Source: Campanula takesimana
Taxonomy: Eukaryota > Streptophyta > Magnoliopsida > Asterales > Campanulaceae
Direction: 5' to 3'
Assembly: GCA_026119855.1 (NCBI GenBank)
Contig: JAOWBW010000223.1
Coordinates: 186,001-250,000 of the forward strand
DNA length: 64,000 nt
In this document: positions 49,006-59,658 of the stretch, piece after piece
How the letters are laid out: each line of letters starts with the position of its first letter
Numbering within the stretch: the first letter of the stretch is position 1
The notes under the pieces: model-generated
Seen by the model: only the letters and a program-made list of their open reading frames with translations
Databases searched by the model: none
Told to the model about the DNA's origin: nothing
Translations under genes and position numbers: made by a program

Positions 49006-49545
49006 TTAGTTCAAGTATTGCGCAATCTTACCCCAATACGCCTCCATTTTCTGATTTCTTCCAATAACACTGTCCGTGGAAAATTTAATCCACCCACTAA
49101 GTAGCACTAAATTTTCTTCCGTTGTCCATTTAGCGCTTCTTTTTTTGGCAGTGCCTGAAACCTCTTCAGTTGGAGTAGCATCGTTAGCACCGGCGTACAT
49201 ACCCAGAGACACTTGTGTTGAATATAGTGGAAATTCTGATGATTCAGTTCCACAAACATTTTCATTTCTTGGCATATAGGGATTATAAGGTGGTGGGGGT
49301 GGTTGCATTGGCATTGGATAATATGGAGGAGGCCAATTTGGCACTGCCGAAGCCATGAAATTTGGTGGATAAGAATTTTTTTGTATATTTTGAGGAAATG
49401 GTTGGCTGGAAGATTGATTTGGAATATTTGGAGGACGTGGCTGGTTGGAAGACTGACCATCAAATTGATAAATCGAAGGATTGTTGTATGGAAAAGGATA
49501 ATTACTTGAATTTTGGGGGTTGAAATGGTTATTATTAAGATCCAT
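49006..49545 (-). pseudogene. Harbinger-type Myb-like (ORF1) protein, truncated
   Basis: 179-codon minus-strand ORF. A low-complexity Asn/Pro/Gln-rich N-terminus (residues 1-110) precedes a Myb/SANT-like segment, KKRSAKWTTEENLVLLSGWI, to EAYWGKIAQYLN, then a stop. Such proteins accompany PIF/Harbinger transposases and help them enter the nucleus and bind DNA. The normal family protein continues well past this point, so this copy is cut short where the 67-bp repeats begin. Confidence 0.6.
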
Positions 49546-49550
49546 TTCAC

Positions 49551-50047
49551 AAAAGAGAGGAGATTTTTTTTTGGTGTCGAAATCTAGTGGAATTTGGTTC
49601 TACTTATAAAGAAAAAAAAAATGCTGAATTTTGGTATAATTTTTTTTTATTTTTTTAAAGATAATGCAGTTTGAAAAAATGGGTGAGAAAAATAAAACGG
49701 ACCAACAAGCGGAGGACAAGTGGCTGAATGGGATTGGCTGGTGTGGGATAAGGCGCCTCTCCGCACGCCTCACTCTCCCTCGTGCGCGTGACATGCACGC
49801 GCCATGTCGGCGCCTCTCCTGGCGTGACGCGTGTCCTCCGGCAGGCCCACATTTGCTGCATCAATGGGTGTTGGATCCGGTCAATACCCTCCCCCATTCA
49901 ATAAGTGTTCAATACCCCCATTGCAAGCCCATCCCCTATTGACCCCCATCCAATAACCCATCAAATAGGCAATTGCAAATGGTCTAATGTGCACGGGAGT
50001 GGCTCATCGCTGCCATTACTCAAAGAAGAAAATCATTTACTCTTTTT

Positions 50048-50051
<4 letters not shown>
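49551..50051. other. GC-rich stretch upstream of the endogenous virus
   Basis: No gene seen. 49655-49880 is GC-richer than its surroundings, with several CGCCTCTCC/GGCGCC words. 49890-49990 has CCCATTCAATA-like phrases ending GGCAATTGCAAATGGTCTAA, which could be the terminus of a Harbinger-type element (inference). Confidence 0.4.

Positions 50052-50087
<36 letters not shown>
50052..50087. repeat. (TA)n microsatellite at the left virus junction
   Basis: 36 bp of TA. The viral open frame continues in phase into it, producing a false IY-rich N-terminus. Confidence 0.92.
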
Positions 50088-50090
<3 letters not shown>

Positions 50091-51606
50091 CATAGAAAAT
50101 GAAACATTGAAATTATTTACAAATATGTTAACACATGAGTTAGAAAAAGGCTTGGACATAACAAAAAGTAATAATCATCCTATCATTCTACACTTAGAAA
50201 AAATAGGACTAATAGGAGAAGATATTATGAATTCGAAAGTTACATATATATGCAAGTTTAAAATAAAAAACCCTGATGTAACTATAAGAACAGCAAACAT
50301 TGAATATAGTCCTCTAGATAAAGAGGAATTCAAAAACCAGATACCTGAAATGATAAAACAAAAATTAATTAGAAAATCAGAAAGTCCACATAGATCAGCA
50401 GCATTCATAGTTAGAAATCATAGCGAAATAAAAAGGGGAAAAGCTAGGATAGTCTACAACTATAAAAGACTAAATGATAATACAGAAGATGACGGATACA
50501 ATATACCTAATAAAGATTCATTAATAAATTTAATACAAAAGAAAAAGGTATTTTCAAAATTTGATTTGAAATCAGGATACAATCAACTCAAATTAACAGA
50601 AGAATTTAAACCATGGACAGCCTTCACATGTTCCGAAGGACAGTACGAATGGAACGTGTTAAGTTTCGGTTTAAAAAATGCCCCTTCGATTTTTCAAAGA
50701 TTTATGGATAATATATTTTTAAAATATGAATTTTGCATGGTATACATAGATGACATTTTAGTAGCTAGTGAAACCATTAAAGAACATGAAAATCATTTAA
50801 AACAGGTGTTTAGCGAAATTAAAAATCATGGGATAGTAGTATCAAAAAAGAAAATGGAACTCTTTAAAAGAAAAATATCCTTTTTAGGATTAGAAATAGG
50901 AAATGGGAAAATAGAATTACAACCCCATATTGCTACAAAAATTATAGAATTCCCAGAAAAATTAGAAAGTCTAAAACAAATACAAGCCTTCTTAGGTTTA
51001 GTAAATTATGCTAGAAAATTCATTCCTAATTTATCAAAACTAGTAGGACCGTTATATAGTAAAACCACAAAAAACGGACAAAGACATTTCAACAAGGAAG
51101 ATATAAAATTAGTAAAAGAAATTAAAGAGGTAGTTAAGAGGATTAAACCTTTAGAATTACCCCTAGTCACTGATTACATAATAATAGAAACAGATGGATG
51201 TAAAGAAGGATGGGGAGCCGTTCTTCTTTGTAAACCAGATAAATATTCACCTAAAAATAGTGAAAAAGTTTGCGCATACTCTAGCGGAAACTTTAACAAA
51301 ACAGGACTAAATTGGACCAGTTTAGATTATGAAATACAAGCTTTGATAAATGCCTTAGAAAAATTTAAGATTTTCTTGAATAAAGAATTTACAATTAGAA
51401 CAGATTGTGAGGCAATAGTCAAATTTATAAAAAATGATCAAAGTAAAAAAGTCAACAGGACCAGATGGATTAATTTACAAAACATAATACAAGGAAGCGG
51501 ATATAGTATTAATTTTGAACACATTAAAGGAAAAAATAATACTATTGCTGACCTTTTATCTAGAAATTTGAACAGATTGTTTCATGGAGAAAGACAAAGG
51601 ATTTAG
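50088..51606 (+). CDS. Caulimovirid reverse transcriptase-RNase H, N-terminally truncated
   Basis: Pol part of the endogenous virus. In viruses of this family it converts pregenomic RNA to DNA. The viral frame starts at the (TA)n border and runs to a stop at 51604-51606, about 505 codons. The RT core includes KFDLKSGYNQ, SFGLKNAPSIFQRFMD and the catalytic YIDD box (CMVYIDDILVAS). The RNase H part has IIIETDGCKEGWGAV, LDYEIQALINAL, IRTDCEAIVKF and a C-terminal HIKGKNNTIADLLSR, so its acidic residues are all in place. The DTG/DSG protease that should precede RT is missing. The 3' end overlaps the next ORF by 23 bp. No in-frame stop is seen, although the N-terminus is lost. Confidence 0.92.
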
Positions 51607-53338
51607 AAGAGTGGTACATCCCAAACAGACGAAGAATACATCCATGGATACATCTGACAGTAACAGCAGTAGTGACAATACAGCACAGTTACAGTTAACA
51701 ATTCCCAACAGTCAGACACAAGCATTCTCACAGGCTGGGCCAAGCCGTATACAAAAATTATCCGATAAACATTTTGTTTCAAATAGGGCCCAACCAAAAG
51801 CCCAACAACCAACAATTACATTCGGCCCAAACATTCTACCTGTTTGTACAGAGGACAAACAAAAATTCAGGCCCGTTTTTGGGACTGGATTAACAGACAA
51901 ACAACAATGCCTGCTTGATAATCTCTGGCATATACATACATTTCCCAATGAATCAACAAAAAAGGTTCAAATCTTAAATTCCCTGGGATTTTATTTTCTC
52001 GAAATGACTCGAAAAGTGTCCGAGAATACAGTTACACCCAAACGATTCTCACATTACATTATTTTTAGAGGCACCAAAATTGGAGTCTTTAACAAATGGG
52101 AAACAGTGTCAAAACACATACAGTGCATAGATCCCCTCTATAAAGGGTATTACAGTTTTTCCGAAGCCATAAGCATGGCAAGAGGATATTTTGGACTTGA
52201 CAACTTCTTTATCGAACCCGAAGAAGTAAAAACATTTTCTCAAATAGTAAAAAAAAGTCCAGAACAGATCATCCAAAGACAAGAAGAAACCATTTCAAAT
52301 CTACAACATAAGCTTTCTCAAAAGGGAAAGGAAATTCAAATACCTTTACAGTTGGAAAATAAAAAGTTGAAACAAGAGATTGACACTCTTAAAAACAACT
52401 CAAAAGAGCCAATTTACAGAAACTTTGACAAATTTAAGGCTCGAGTACTTGACATTCCATGGAGGCATACTCTGAAACCTGTTTTGGAGAAAATAGAAGG
52501 CCTCGATGACATAATTTCAGAAAAAATTTGTACTGGATTTCCCTTAATCCTGTATAAGTTACAGCAAAAAATAGTTCAAATTGTATTTAAAGAACTAAAT
52601 TACAGAGGAGTAACAGTAGTCGAAAGGATAGACAACAATGGACATGATACAGGCATTCTACTATTACAGATAGATTTATTCAAAACTGACATGCCAAAAG
52701 AACTCATCACACAGTTTTATCATTACGGAATGATCGATTACATTGAATTCCGATTAAATCCTGATACAGAAGAAATATTAAACACATTCGGGGAAAAATT
52801 TACAATGGTAGCTGGAAATATAGCTACACATTCTTTCACACAGAAGGTTGGGTGCAAAATATTCGCATCCTTTCCGGAATCAGACAGCCATACATACAGG
52901 CCTGCAAGAAAGAGGGTCTTCATCAGCAGTAACATTTCAGATCACAAATTATTATCAATGGCGGTTAAAATAGAGAGCCATATTGATTTTACAAGCCTTG
53001 CTTGGTTACATGAGCAGGATGTAGACAAAATCACGGACTTCCACACCGGATTCATAAAGCGACATCAACAGACACCAGATCTCCCAAAGAACTTCCCATG
53101 GCAGCTCTATAAGCTAATGGCGGAAGGACATTACATTCAACTTTGGGCAACAGACAATTGGAACATGCTTCTACCATTTTTTGGAGAAGGCGAGACATTA
53201 GACGAACAACACATTACCAACGAAGAAAGGCCATGGTCGTATCCAGGACTAGGCGATCCATATAATGACAACATGCAAGACGCACAGTCAGATGGGGATA
53301 CAACTCCCACAATCGACAGCACACACAGAGACTTCTAG
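51584..53338 (+). CDS. Caulimovirid inclusion-body/transactivator-like protein (viroplasmin domain)
   Basis: 584 aa. Related proteins form viral factories and allow re-initiation on the polycistronic RNA. A Ser/Gln-rich N-terminus (1-95) precedes a viroplasmin (RNase H1 N-terminal-like) fold at about 155-205, recognisable by HYIIFRGTKIGVFNKWE, GYYSFSEAISMARGYFG. A coiled coil (about 225-275, SPEQIIQRQEETISNLQHKL) follows, then a large C-terminal region I do not recognise. The start is the ATG at 51584, overlapping the Pol ORF end by 23 bp in another frame. The frame is intact. Confidence 0.85.
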   Translation: MEKDKGFRRVVHPKQTKNTSMDTSDSNSSSDNTAQLQLTIPNSQTQAFSQAGPSRIQKLSDKHFVSNRAQPKAQQPTITFGPNILPVCTEDKQKFRPVFGTGLTDKQQCLLDNLWHIHTFPNESTKKVQILNSLGFYFLEMTRKVSENTVTPKRFSHYIIFRGTKIGVFNKWETVSKHIQCIDPLYKGYYSFSEAISMARGYFGLDNFFIEPEEVKTFSQIVKKSPEQIIQRQEETISNLQHKLSQKGKEIQIPLQLENKKLKQEIDTLKNNSKEPIYRNFDKFKARVLDIPWRHTLKPVLEKIEGLDDIISEKICTGFPLILYKLQQKIVQIVFKELNYRGVTVVERIDNNGHDTGILLLQIDLFKTDMPKELITQFYHYGMIDYIEFRLNPDTEEILNTFGEKFTMVAGNIATHSFTQKVGCKIFASFPESDSHTYRPARKRVFISSNISDHKLLSMAVKIESHIDFTSLAWLHEQDVDKITDFHTGFIKRHQQTPDLPKNFPWQLYKLMAEGHYIQLWATDNWNMLLPFFGEGETLDEQHITNEERPWSYPGLGDPYNDNMQDAQSDGDTTPTIDSTHRDF

Positions 53339-53608
53339 AAACGTAAGCAATGACAACATCAACCACAAAAACACGCAAGCAATGACATGGGGCGGCCGAC
53401 AGTATTGTTTATGCTTTTGAAAAATTTCACAGATTAGGTTTACTTTCGAAAAAGTTTAGCTTTAGGTCATTTTCATCTTTTTGTAAAGTTTATACTTTAG
53501 CGAAAATTATTTCGCCTTTTACTATTCATAGGTTGAAATTTGTAAAAAGTTTATTCTTAGGTTTTCCGGTAATACTAACCGGCTTATTAGGTGATAGGTT
53601 TCGAGGCT

Positions 53609-53616
53609 ATATAAAC
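53609..53616 (+). promoter_or_regulatory. TATA box of the viral pregenomic promoter
   Basis: TATATAAA in the context GAGGCTATATAAACCTCAG, about 270 bp downstream of the transactivator ORF and about 370 bp upstream of the primer site, the usual layout of a 35S-type promoter. Confidence 0.7.
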
Positions 53617-53976
53617 CTCAGTTCATTTTATTTGTAAGTACGACCAAAAAACCACAAGAGCAATTATATATAAAGCAATCTTTCTTAAATGGCAGCTTAA
53701 AACCCCTTCCGATTCCCCTAGTTATATTACTTAAATTCCTTCGAATCCTTCAGTACTTAATATTATAGCCCTATATATAAAAAAAAAAAAAAAAAAAAGT
53801 GTACCAGCCACTGTTCATAAAGACGCCCAGAATCCCCCTGCATAAACAAACGCCTCTGCACATATCTTGTAAGTTTTCTAAAACTATGTATTTTATAATA
53901 TTGAATTTTAAATCTATGTTTTTTAAATTATTATGGTTAACAGAGACCGCTAAAATCTGCCCTATACCCCCCTAAA

Positions 53977-53994
53977 TGGTATCAGAGCATGGTT
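53977..53994 (+). other. tRNA-Met primer binding site of the virus
   Basis: TGGTATCAGAGCATGGTT, complementary to the 3' end of plant initiator tRNA-Met. In caulimovirids this marks position 1 of the circular genome and shows that the integrated copy is permuted. Confidence 0.88.
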
Positions 53995-54405
53995 GATCTT
54001 AATTCTAAAAGACTAGAACAGGCTTGTGAGGTGGCAGTGTGAAGTAAGTCCACGATTGATCAAGAACCCGTCTAGGTGAAGAAAGGGATCAATTATGCTA
54101 TGCTTATTATTTTTGGGATTAAAGGCTGGAATTTACTGGTCATTAGATTTATCATGTTAATTAATGTGTTTATTATTTATTTGTATTTTTGTAATTTTGG
54201 TATATAGGCTGGAAACATCTTACGTGCCTAAATACTTAACCTTGGAATTCAAACTCCAGTTAAGGTGACAATCCGAATGGGTTGTTGGTCTAAGGTGAAA
54301 CAACGCCACGTTCCAAATTACATTTAATTATTTACTTTAAATTATAAAGGGCTATAAGAATATTTTTCGAAGGATTTTAGGATTAAGTAATTAACGAAGG
54401 GATAG

Positions 54406-55076
54406 GAGTTTCTTTTTACTATAATTGCGTCTCAGAATTCAGCAATTAATACGATTGAACTTTTCAACTTAAACCTTGCCAACCAACGAACTTTAGCCAA
54501 ATTAACCGAGAATTTAGACTACATCAAGCACTTAAATAATCAAATTTTAGTAGAGTTAAGAGAAATTCATAAACAAATACCTACAAAACAAGATTTTCAA
54601 CAGTTAAATTATTTATTAGAAAACTCGAAACCTCGACAAATATTAGAAGCAAAAGAATTATTACATAAAGTAGAAAAACAAGTCGTTAAATTAGAACAAG
54701 TTATTACTACAGTTAAAGGTATAGTCGAAAGTTAAAACTGGAAACTAGAGAATATATACAGGCTTTAAAGGAAGCTAACATTTATAAACCCGAAGAAAAT
54801 AAAGAAGAAATTACTGGATTTACATCTTATAGCGGAACTAGTAAGTCCGACAAAACATATCCAAGCTTATTTAACTTCATTATAAGTTTATTATTACAAA
54901 TTATAGACAAACTAAATAGAATCCTAGACATAGTTAATAAACCACAGTCAAGTAAACCAACTTTGGATAACGACTTAGATAAAATAATTAGTGGAATTAA
55001 TAAATTAAGTTTAGGTGAAGAAGTAAAAATTAAGCGAAAACCGTTACCATATTCACATTGGGTACCAAGAAAATGA
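54406..55076 (+). pseudogene. Viral coiled-coil ORF without AUG, with a frameshift
   Basis: Two overlapping open frames: 54406-54735 (no ATG; an ATT at 54424-54426 is a possible start) and a second frame from about 54720 to the TGA at 55074-55076. The first is helical and heptad-like (NLANQRTLAKLTENLDYIKH, then KVEKQVVKLEQVITTVK). The second continues similar charged sequence and ends in KIKRKPLPYSHWVPRK. They probably were one protein before a single-base change near 54720-54740. Small coiled-coil proteins of this position in the family are virion-associated or of unknown role. The final ATGA overlaps the movement-protein start. Confidence 0.6.
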
Positions 55077-56333
55077 ATAATCAACAAGATAGAAGCTTTT
55101 TAGGAAGAAGCCGAACATTACAAGAAGCTAGGAATTCAACTAGCAACATACAGGATCAAATCACATCCGATAGTTTTCTTAATAGAATTATAAGAAGAGG
55201 ATCGGGATCTACAAGTAACCAACAAACAGTTCAAATAGAAGAAGAAATAGATCTAGAAAGAAATATAGATTTATATAATCAACATCAATTAGATATACTA
55301 AATCCTAGAATATTGTATCAAACAGGAATATTAAACCTTAATACAACATTAATACGCAGTAGTAGAGAAGAAAGTCTTAGAATAGTTGACAGAACTGTAA
55401 CAATAGATTTATTCTCACCAGAAACAATACAAAAAATTAAACAATCTGGAAAACATTTCGCACACATAGGCTTAGTAGTAATTGGCATTAAAGCCTTAGG
55501 AAGAAAAAATTTAGGGACAAAATTATTAGCTCTAATATTAGATAAATCATGGAAAACAGAATTAAAAAAGGCAATTATTTCAGGAATGGAAATAGATTTG
55601 AGCCAAAATACAGCACTATTTTATTGTACACCAGGAATACTAAAAGACATTAAAGATCTACAAAACATTAAAATAGCTCTTCAGACAAAAGGGTATGAAA
55701 ATTATGAAGGAAATAATATTGTAATAAGTATTGGAACACTAGGAAAAGCTAGTAATAGAAGTGGAATGAAATACAAGGTCAACATTGAAGGAATAGTAAA
55801 TACAATAGCTTCAAAATCAATACAAATGATAGATCCGATTAAAATAGACCCGGAAGAATTAGCAGGATTAGAATGGTCGTTAGACGACATAAAAGAACAG
55901 GAAAATGAAATATTAGTTCCAAGACAAAGTTACATATATGAAGGATTAAATGGATCACAAAGTTTAAGATTTTTAAATTTTAAAAAAGAAACGGCTAAAA
56001 AAGAAGATGAAGATGAAGATAAAACAGAATACAATTTCATGAATATCGAAGAAAATGAAGAACCTATATACGACACAGATGAAGAAAATACAAAACCTAT
56101 CTATGATACAGATAATGAAGATGATGAAATTATTTTTGGATTCGATAAATTCGAACAAGAAGAAAATGACTTTAGTATAATAGATTATTTAGAAATGGAA
56201 CCCTCTACAGGATTTAAAATAGAAGAAACTAGCAAAACATTTGAAGAAATAATAAATAAAAAATTCACTGAGTTAAATATTCAAGAAGAAGTAGATGATA
56301 TGATAATAGAGTGTATTACAGAATTAGGATGGA

Positions 56334-56335
<2 letters not shown>
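55073..56335 (+). CDS. Caulimovirid movement protein with acidic extension, 3'-truncated
   Basis: A 30K-superfamily movement protein by the stretch GKHFAHIGLVVIGIKALGRK and by its position after the coiled-coil ORF. Such proteins form tubules through plasmodesmata. Start at the ATG 55073 (ATGA overlap with the upstream stop). About 300 residues of MP are followed by a strongly acidic segment (KKEDEDEDKTEYNFMNIEEN and beyond). Acidic N-termini are typical of coat proteins in this family, so this may be an MP-CP fusion cut before the CP core. The frame runs into the (TA)n tract, where IY repeats end it at 56401. Confidence 0.8.

Positions 56336-56392
<57 letters not shown>
56336..56392. repeat. 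(TA)n microsatellite at the right virus junction
   Basis: 57 bp of TA directly after the movement-protein ORF. Together with 50052-50087 it brackets the viral DNA. Confidence 0.93.
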
Positions 56393-56395
<3 letters not shown>

Positions 56396-56459
56396 GATTG
56401 ATTCCAACCAAAGATAGTTGAAAGTGTGCCGTCATTGCACACTGTTTTTGGTATTTTAG

Positions 56460-56694
56460 TACTCCATTTGTTCCAGAAAGATAGTCCACGTTTTTCCTTG
56501 TTACTACGAATGAACGTTGAGCAATAATTTAAGCTACTTTTGATTATCTTTATGAGAATCTAAAAATTGGTATTGAAAGTATTTATAATGGTGTATCAAT
56601 AACTAGTTGTAAATTTTCAATAAGATAATTAAAAGTAACCTAAATCATTGCTCAAAGTTCATTCGTACTAACAACAAAAAATGAGGAAATGATA
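56460..56694. mobile_element. Stowaway-type MITE (family C), right end eroded
   Basis: The left end ACTCCATTTGTTCCAGAAAG is clear. The interior GAGCAATAATTTAAG and its inverted partner TAAATCATTGCTC match 43242-43528. The right terminus is lost in a TA-rich stretch. Confidence 0.6.
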
Positions 56695-56897
56695 TATATA
56701 TATATTTTGTTTAGAGATTTATGTCTTTCTTGTTTTTATGATTTACTCCAATACCTATTCTTTGATAACTAACAATATTAATTATTTTCTAGTTTTGTGT
56801 ATATGTTGTGAATATTTACATATTTGTTATGATAACCAATTTAATCAATTTATCATTGGTTAAAAAAATCAATTTCTAATTCAAAGTCTATGATGAT

Positions 56898-57440
56898 TCT
56901 TAGAATTAGAGATGGGGTAAGAAGAAGCGAGAGGCCCTAGTGTTAGCATGGGCTGGGCTGGACTGGGCTAGCAATGGACTATGTTAGTGGTTCCACCTTA
57001 AAACCAATTGGTGATAAGGGAAGTAACTTCTCAAGTCTATATACCGGTCCATGTTTCTCTCTTTAGAAGATGTGGGATAATTATCTCTTACACGCCCCCT
57101 CACGTGTAGCCGGGCTTTGCCAAGGCTTACAACGTGGACTTGTTAATCGGGTGGCACGGAGCAGAATCATGGGTCGTTGGGCCTGCACGTGTCCTATGTA
57201 GAAGCAGCGGAAGTCAGGCCACCATAGATCGGTCGGTAGCTCTGATACCATCTTAGAATTAGAGATGGGCTAAGAAGAAGCGAGAGGCCCTAGTGTTAGC
57301 ATGGGATGGACTGGGCCGGCAATGGACTATGTTGGAGGTTCCACCTTAAAACCAATTGGTGATAAGAGGAGTAACTCCTCAAGTCTATATACCGGTCCAT
57401 GTTTCCCTCTTTAAAAGATGTGAGATAATTATCTCTTACA
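56898..57440 (-). mobile_element. TRIM (miniature LTR retrotransposon)
   Basis: 543 bp: direct repeats 56898-57092 and 57251-57440 enclose a 158-bp core with no coding capacity. On the minus strand the LTR begins TGTAAGAGATAATTATCTC. The primer site TGGTATCAGAGC follows the 5' LTR (57239-57250), and a purine tract GAGGGGGCG precedes the 3' LTR. Perfect 5-bp duplications ATGAT flank it (56893-56897 and 57441-57445). Confidence 0.93.
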
Positions 57441-57445
57441 ATGAT

Positions 57446-58466
57446 GAAAAATAAAAAAGGGAGTGAGAAGTGTGGGGTTGGGAGTGAGATCGTGTGAGCT
57501 TGCAGTCCGACTACAGTATTAATGAGAATATACATGATTGAAATTAAATTTCAAATTAAGGCATGAAATTTTATGAGAGTGAGAGCATTATATCAGAAGA
57601 CTATCAATTTTTATGATTTGTTTTAACGACCAATATTTTATATGAACTGTTAAACAGTTTGATGGGGGAGCGTGGAAGAACCGTCAAAGGACGAGAAGAG
57701 TACAATGTAAGTCTAATTATTACATCCTTTCGAATCGAATAGAAGTGTTTTTCATAGAGTAAGTTTTAGGAAAAACTAGTTCATCCCAAAATTAGAGAAA
57801 GTCTATGTTTTTTTATTTATATACATTTAACGAACATTTAAAAACAGTTTTAAAAACAAGATTTTTTATAATTTAAAAGAAAATTTTGTGTTTTTCATGA
57901 TAATGGGTTGGGGAAGAACATAATAATGATCAATTAAATGAGAGAAAAAGTCCACGGGACCTTTAAGTTTACCATTCAGCTAAGCAATTTGCCTAGCTTC
58001 TTTCTTTCACTACCTACCGATTATGACCCACTCACATTTTTATGATTGGCCTTTGGTCCCGCCCACGTACTCCAAACATGACCCCAAATGACAATAATAC
58101 TCTTTATATGCAAAATACTTAGTCTCTCCATCCTAAAATATTTGTAATTTTAAGAGTTGATTTTTATCTCAAAATGTTTATAATTTCACCATTATTCATT
58201 AGTTTTTACCTTTGTATGTCTTTATTTAAAGAGTTGATTTTTATCCCAAATAAGAGTAGGGTATTACTATATACAAGGCATGGATTTTACAAGGCATGGA
58301 GAAATGACCAAAGTACCCTCATATATATACTTTTTTTTAAAAAAAACCTTCCCCTCCCTCCCCATTTCAAACCAGTTCGACTCTTCTCTCTCTCTCAAAC
58401 GGCGGAACCCTTCTCTCTCTCAATGGCGGCGACCACCACAAGACCGACCACCATACACAACCCGAA
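57446..58466. other. Intergenic DNA before the mobile-domain gene
   Basis: No gene seen. 58380-58420 is CT-rich and is probably the leader of the gene starting at 58467. MITE-like phrases (CTCCATCCTAAAATATTTG) occur near 58125-58180 without a partner. Confidence 0.45.
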
Positions 58467-58758
58467 ATGAAGACAAACCTTCCTCTCACCGGCGGAAAGT
58501 CCGGCGCCGCCTCTTCTACCGCCGCTCCAAAAGTAATCATAATTTCTAAACCTAAATTTCAATTTGAAAACCCAACATTAATTTTATGCCTAAAATCGAT
58601 TATATAACGCTTAGTGTTGTTTAAACCTATCCTATATGGTTCTAATTGCGATTTCGTAACATAAATTGGGGTTTTTTGTTTGAATCGGATACGAATTCGT
58701 GGGCATAAAATTTGAAATTGTCGGGGTGTGTTTCGTATGAACAAACACGAGCTTCCTG

Positions 58759-58838
58759 TCAACATGTCGTGTATTAGCACACGATATGTAAACTGATGAA
58801 TCAGTTTACATTTCGTGTGCTAATACACGACATGTTGA
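58759..58838. repeat. 38-bp-arm hairpin, first of a pair
   Basis: Arms 58759-58796 and 58801-58838 around the loop TGAA, with about two mismatches. Built from ACGACATGT/TCGTGTGCTAATACACGA words. Confidence 0.9.
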
Positions 58839-58986
58839 TGTGCATTTCGTGTGTATTTACACGACATACTTGTCAACATTTCGTGCATGAGCACACGATA
58901 TGTAAACTGATGAATCCGTTTACATGTCGTGTGCTAATACACGAAATGTTGACAAACATGTCGTGTAAATACACACGAAATGCACA
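58839..58986. repeat. 72-bp-arm hairpin, second of a pair
   Basis: Arms 58839-58910 and 58915-58986 around the same TGAA loop, about five mismatches in 72. The inner 38 bp of its stem repeats the first hairpin. Both lie in intron 1 of the mobile-domain gene. Confidence 0.9.
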
Positions 58987-59658
58987 TCAACATGTCGTGT
59001 ATTACCACACGAAATAGTATCTGTGAAGTGAATTTTGTTTAAATTTTTTGTTGTTAAATATTTCAACTATAATTGTTGCTTATTTATTTGTCTCTTATTT
59101 AATTTTTTGTAGGGACGTAAACCTGCGACTGCCTCTAATAGAAAGAGGAAGGCCGAAGAGGCAGCTGCAGCTAGAGGAGATGCACGGACCAAAAAGAAGC
59201 ACGACAAGAATGTCGTGATTGAGCAGATTGTGGATGATGAGACAGATAGTGAGGGTACAGATTCTAGTACGGGGTCGGAGGACGATTCATCTTATGGTAC
59301 TCGTTCCCGAGGTGCATCTGTGCGTGAGGGACACGGATCTGGTGATGATAATGAGGAGGAGGAGGAGGAGGAGGAGGTGGAGGAGAGTTTATCTGTGAGG
59401 CCTCGCAAGAGGCGGGAGGCACGGGCCAGAAAGGGAAAAGGGGCTAAGGATGAACAGTGGCAGCTTAAGAGTAACCCCGGTGGCGGCCCGGAGGAGGTTG
59501 ATTTGTTGTACGGGTTTGGTCATCACCGAGCCCGTAAGATATGGGAGAACGCCACTTGTGAGCCGGTGTTGAAGCGCCAAACGAGGCAGCAGATTCTAGA
59601 TAAGTAAGTATATGATTTGTTTATTAAATAGCTTTATTATTTGTTGTTATTGTTTTAA

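Larger units (their letters stand above)
53339..54405 (+). other. Viral intergenic region and leader
   Basis: Non-coding DNA between the transactivator-like ORF and the coiled-coil ORF. It holds the TATA box and the primer site listed below and an A-run at 53780-53798. In exogenous relatives this segment carries the pregenomic promoter, the poly(A) signal and a structured leader. Confidence 0.75.
50088..56335 (+). mobile_element. Endogenous pararetrovirus (Caulimoviridae), permuted and partial
   Basis: 6.25 kb of virus-derived DNA between two (TA)n tracts. In order: RT-RNase H, viroplasmin/transactivator-like ORF, non-coding region with TATA box and tRNA-Met primer site, a coiled-coil ORF, and a movement-protein ORF. 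Read as a circle, the order MP - (missing part) - RT/RH - TAV - leader fits solendo-, cavemo- or caulimovirus-type genomes. The coat protein zinc knuckle and the protease are absent, matching a deletion across the junction. The three large frames are intact, suggesting a young insertion. The genus is not resolved. Confidence 0.9.

Noticed and set aside
55058..55072. Upstream start for the viral movement protein at 55058
   Set aside because: The codon there is TTG; the first ATG is at 55073 and forms the ATGA overlap.
56336..56401. IY-repeat C-terminus of the movement protein
   Set aside because: It is the (TA)n flank read in frame, not viral protein.
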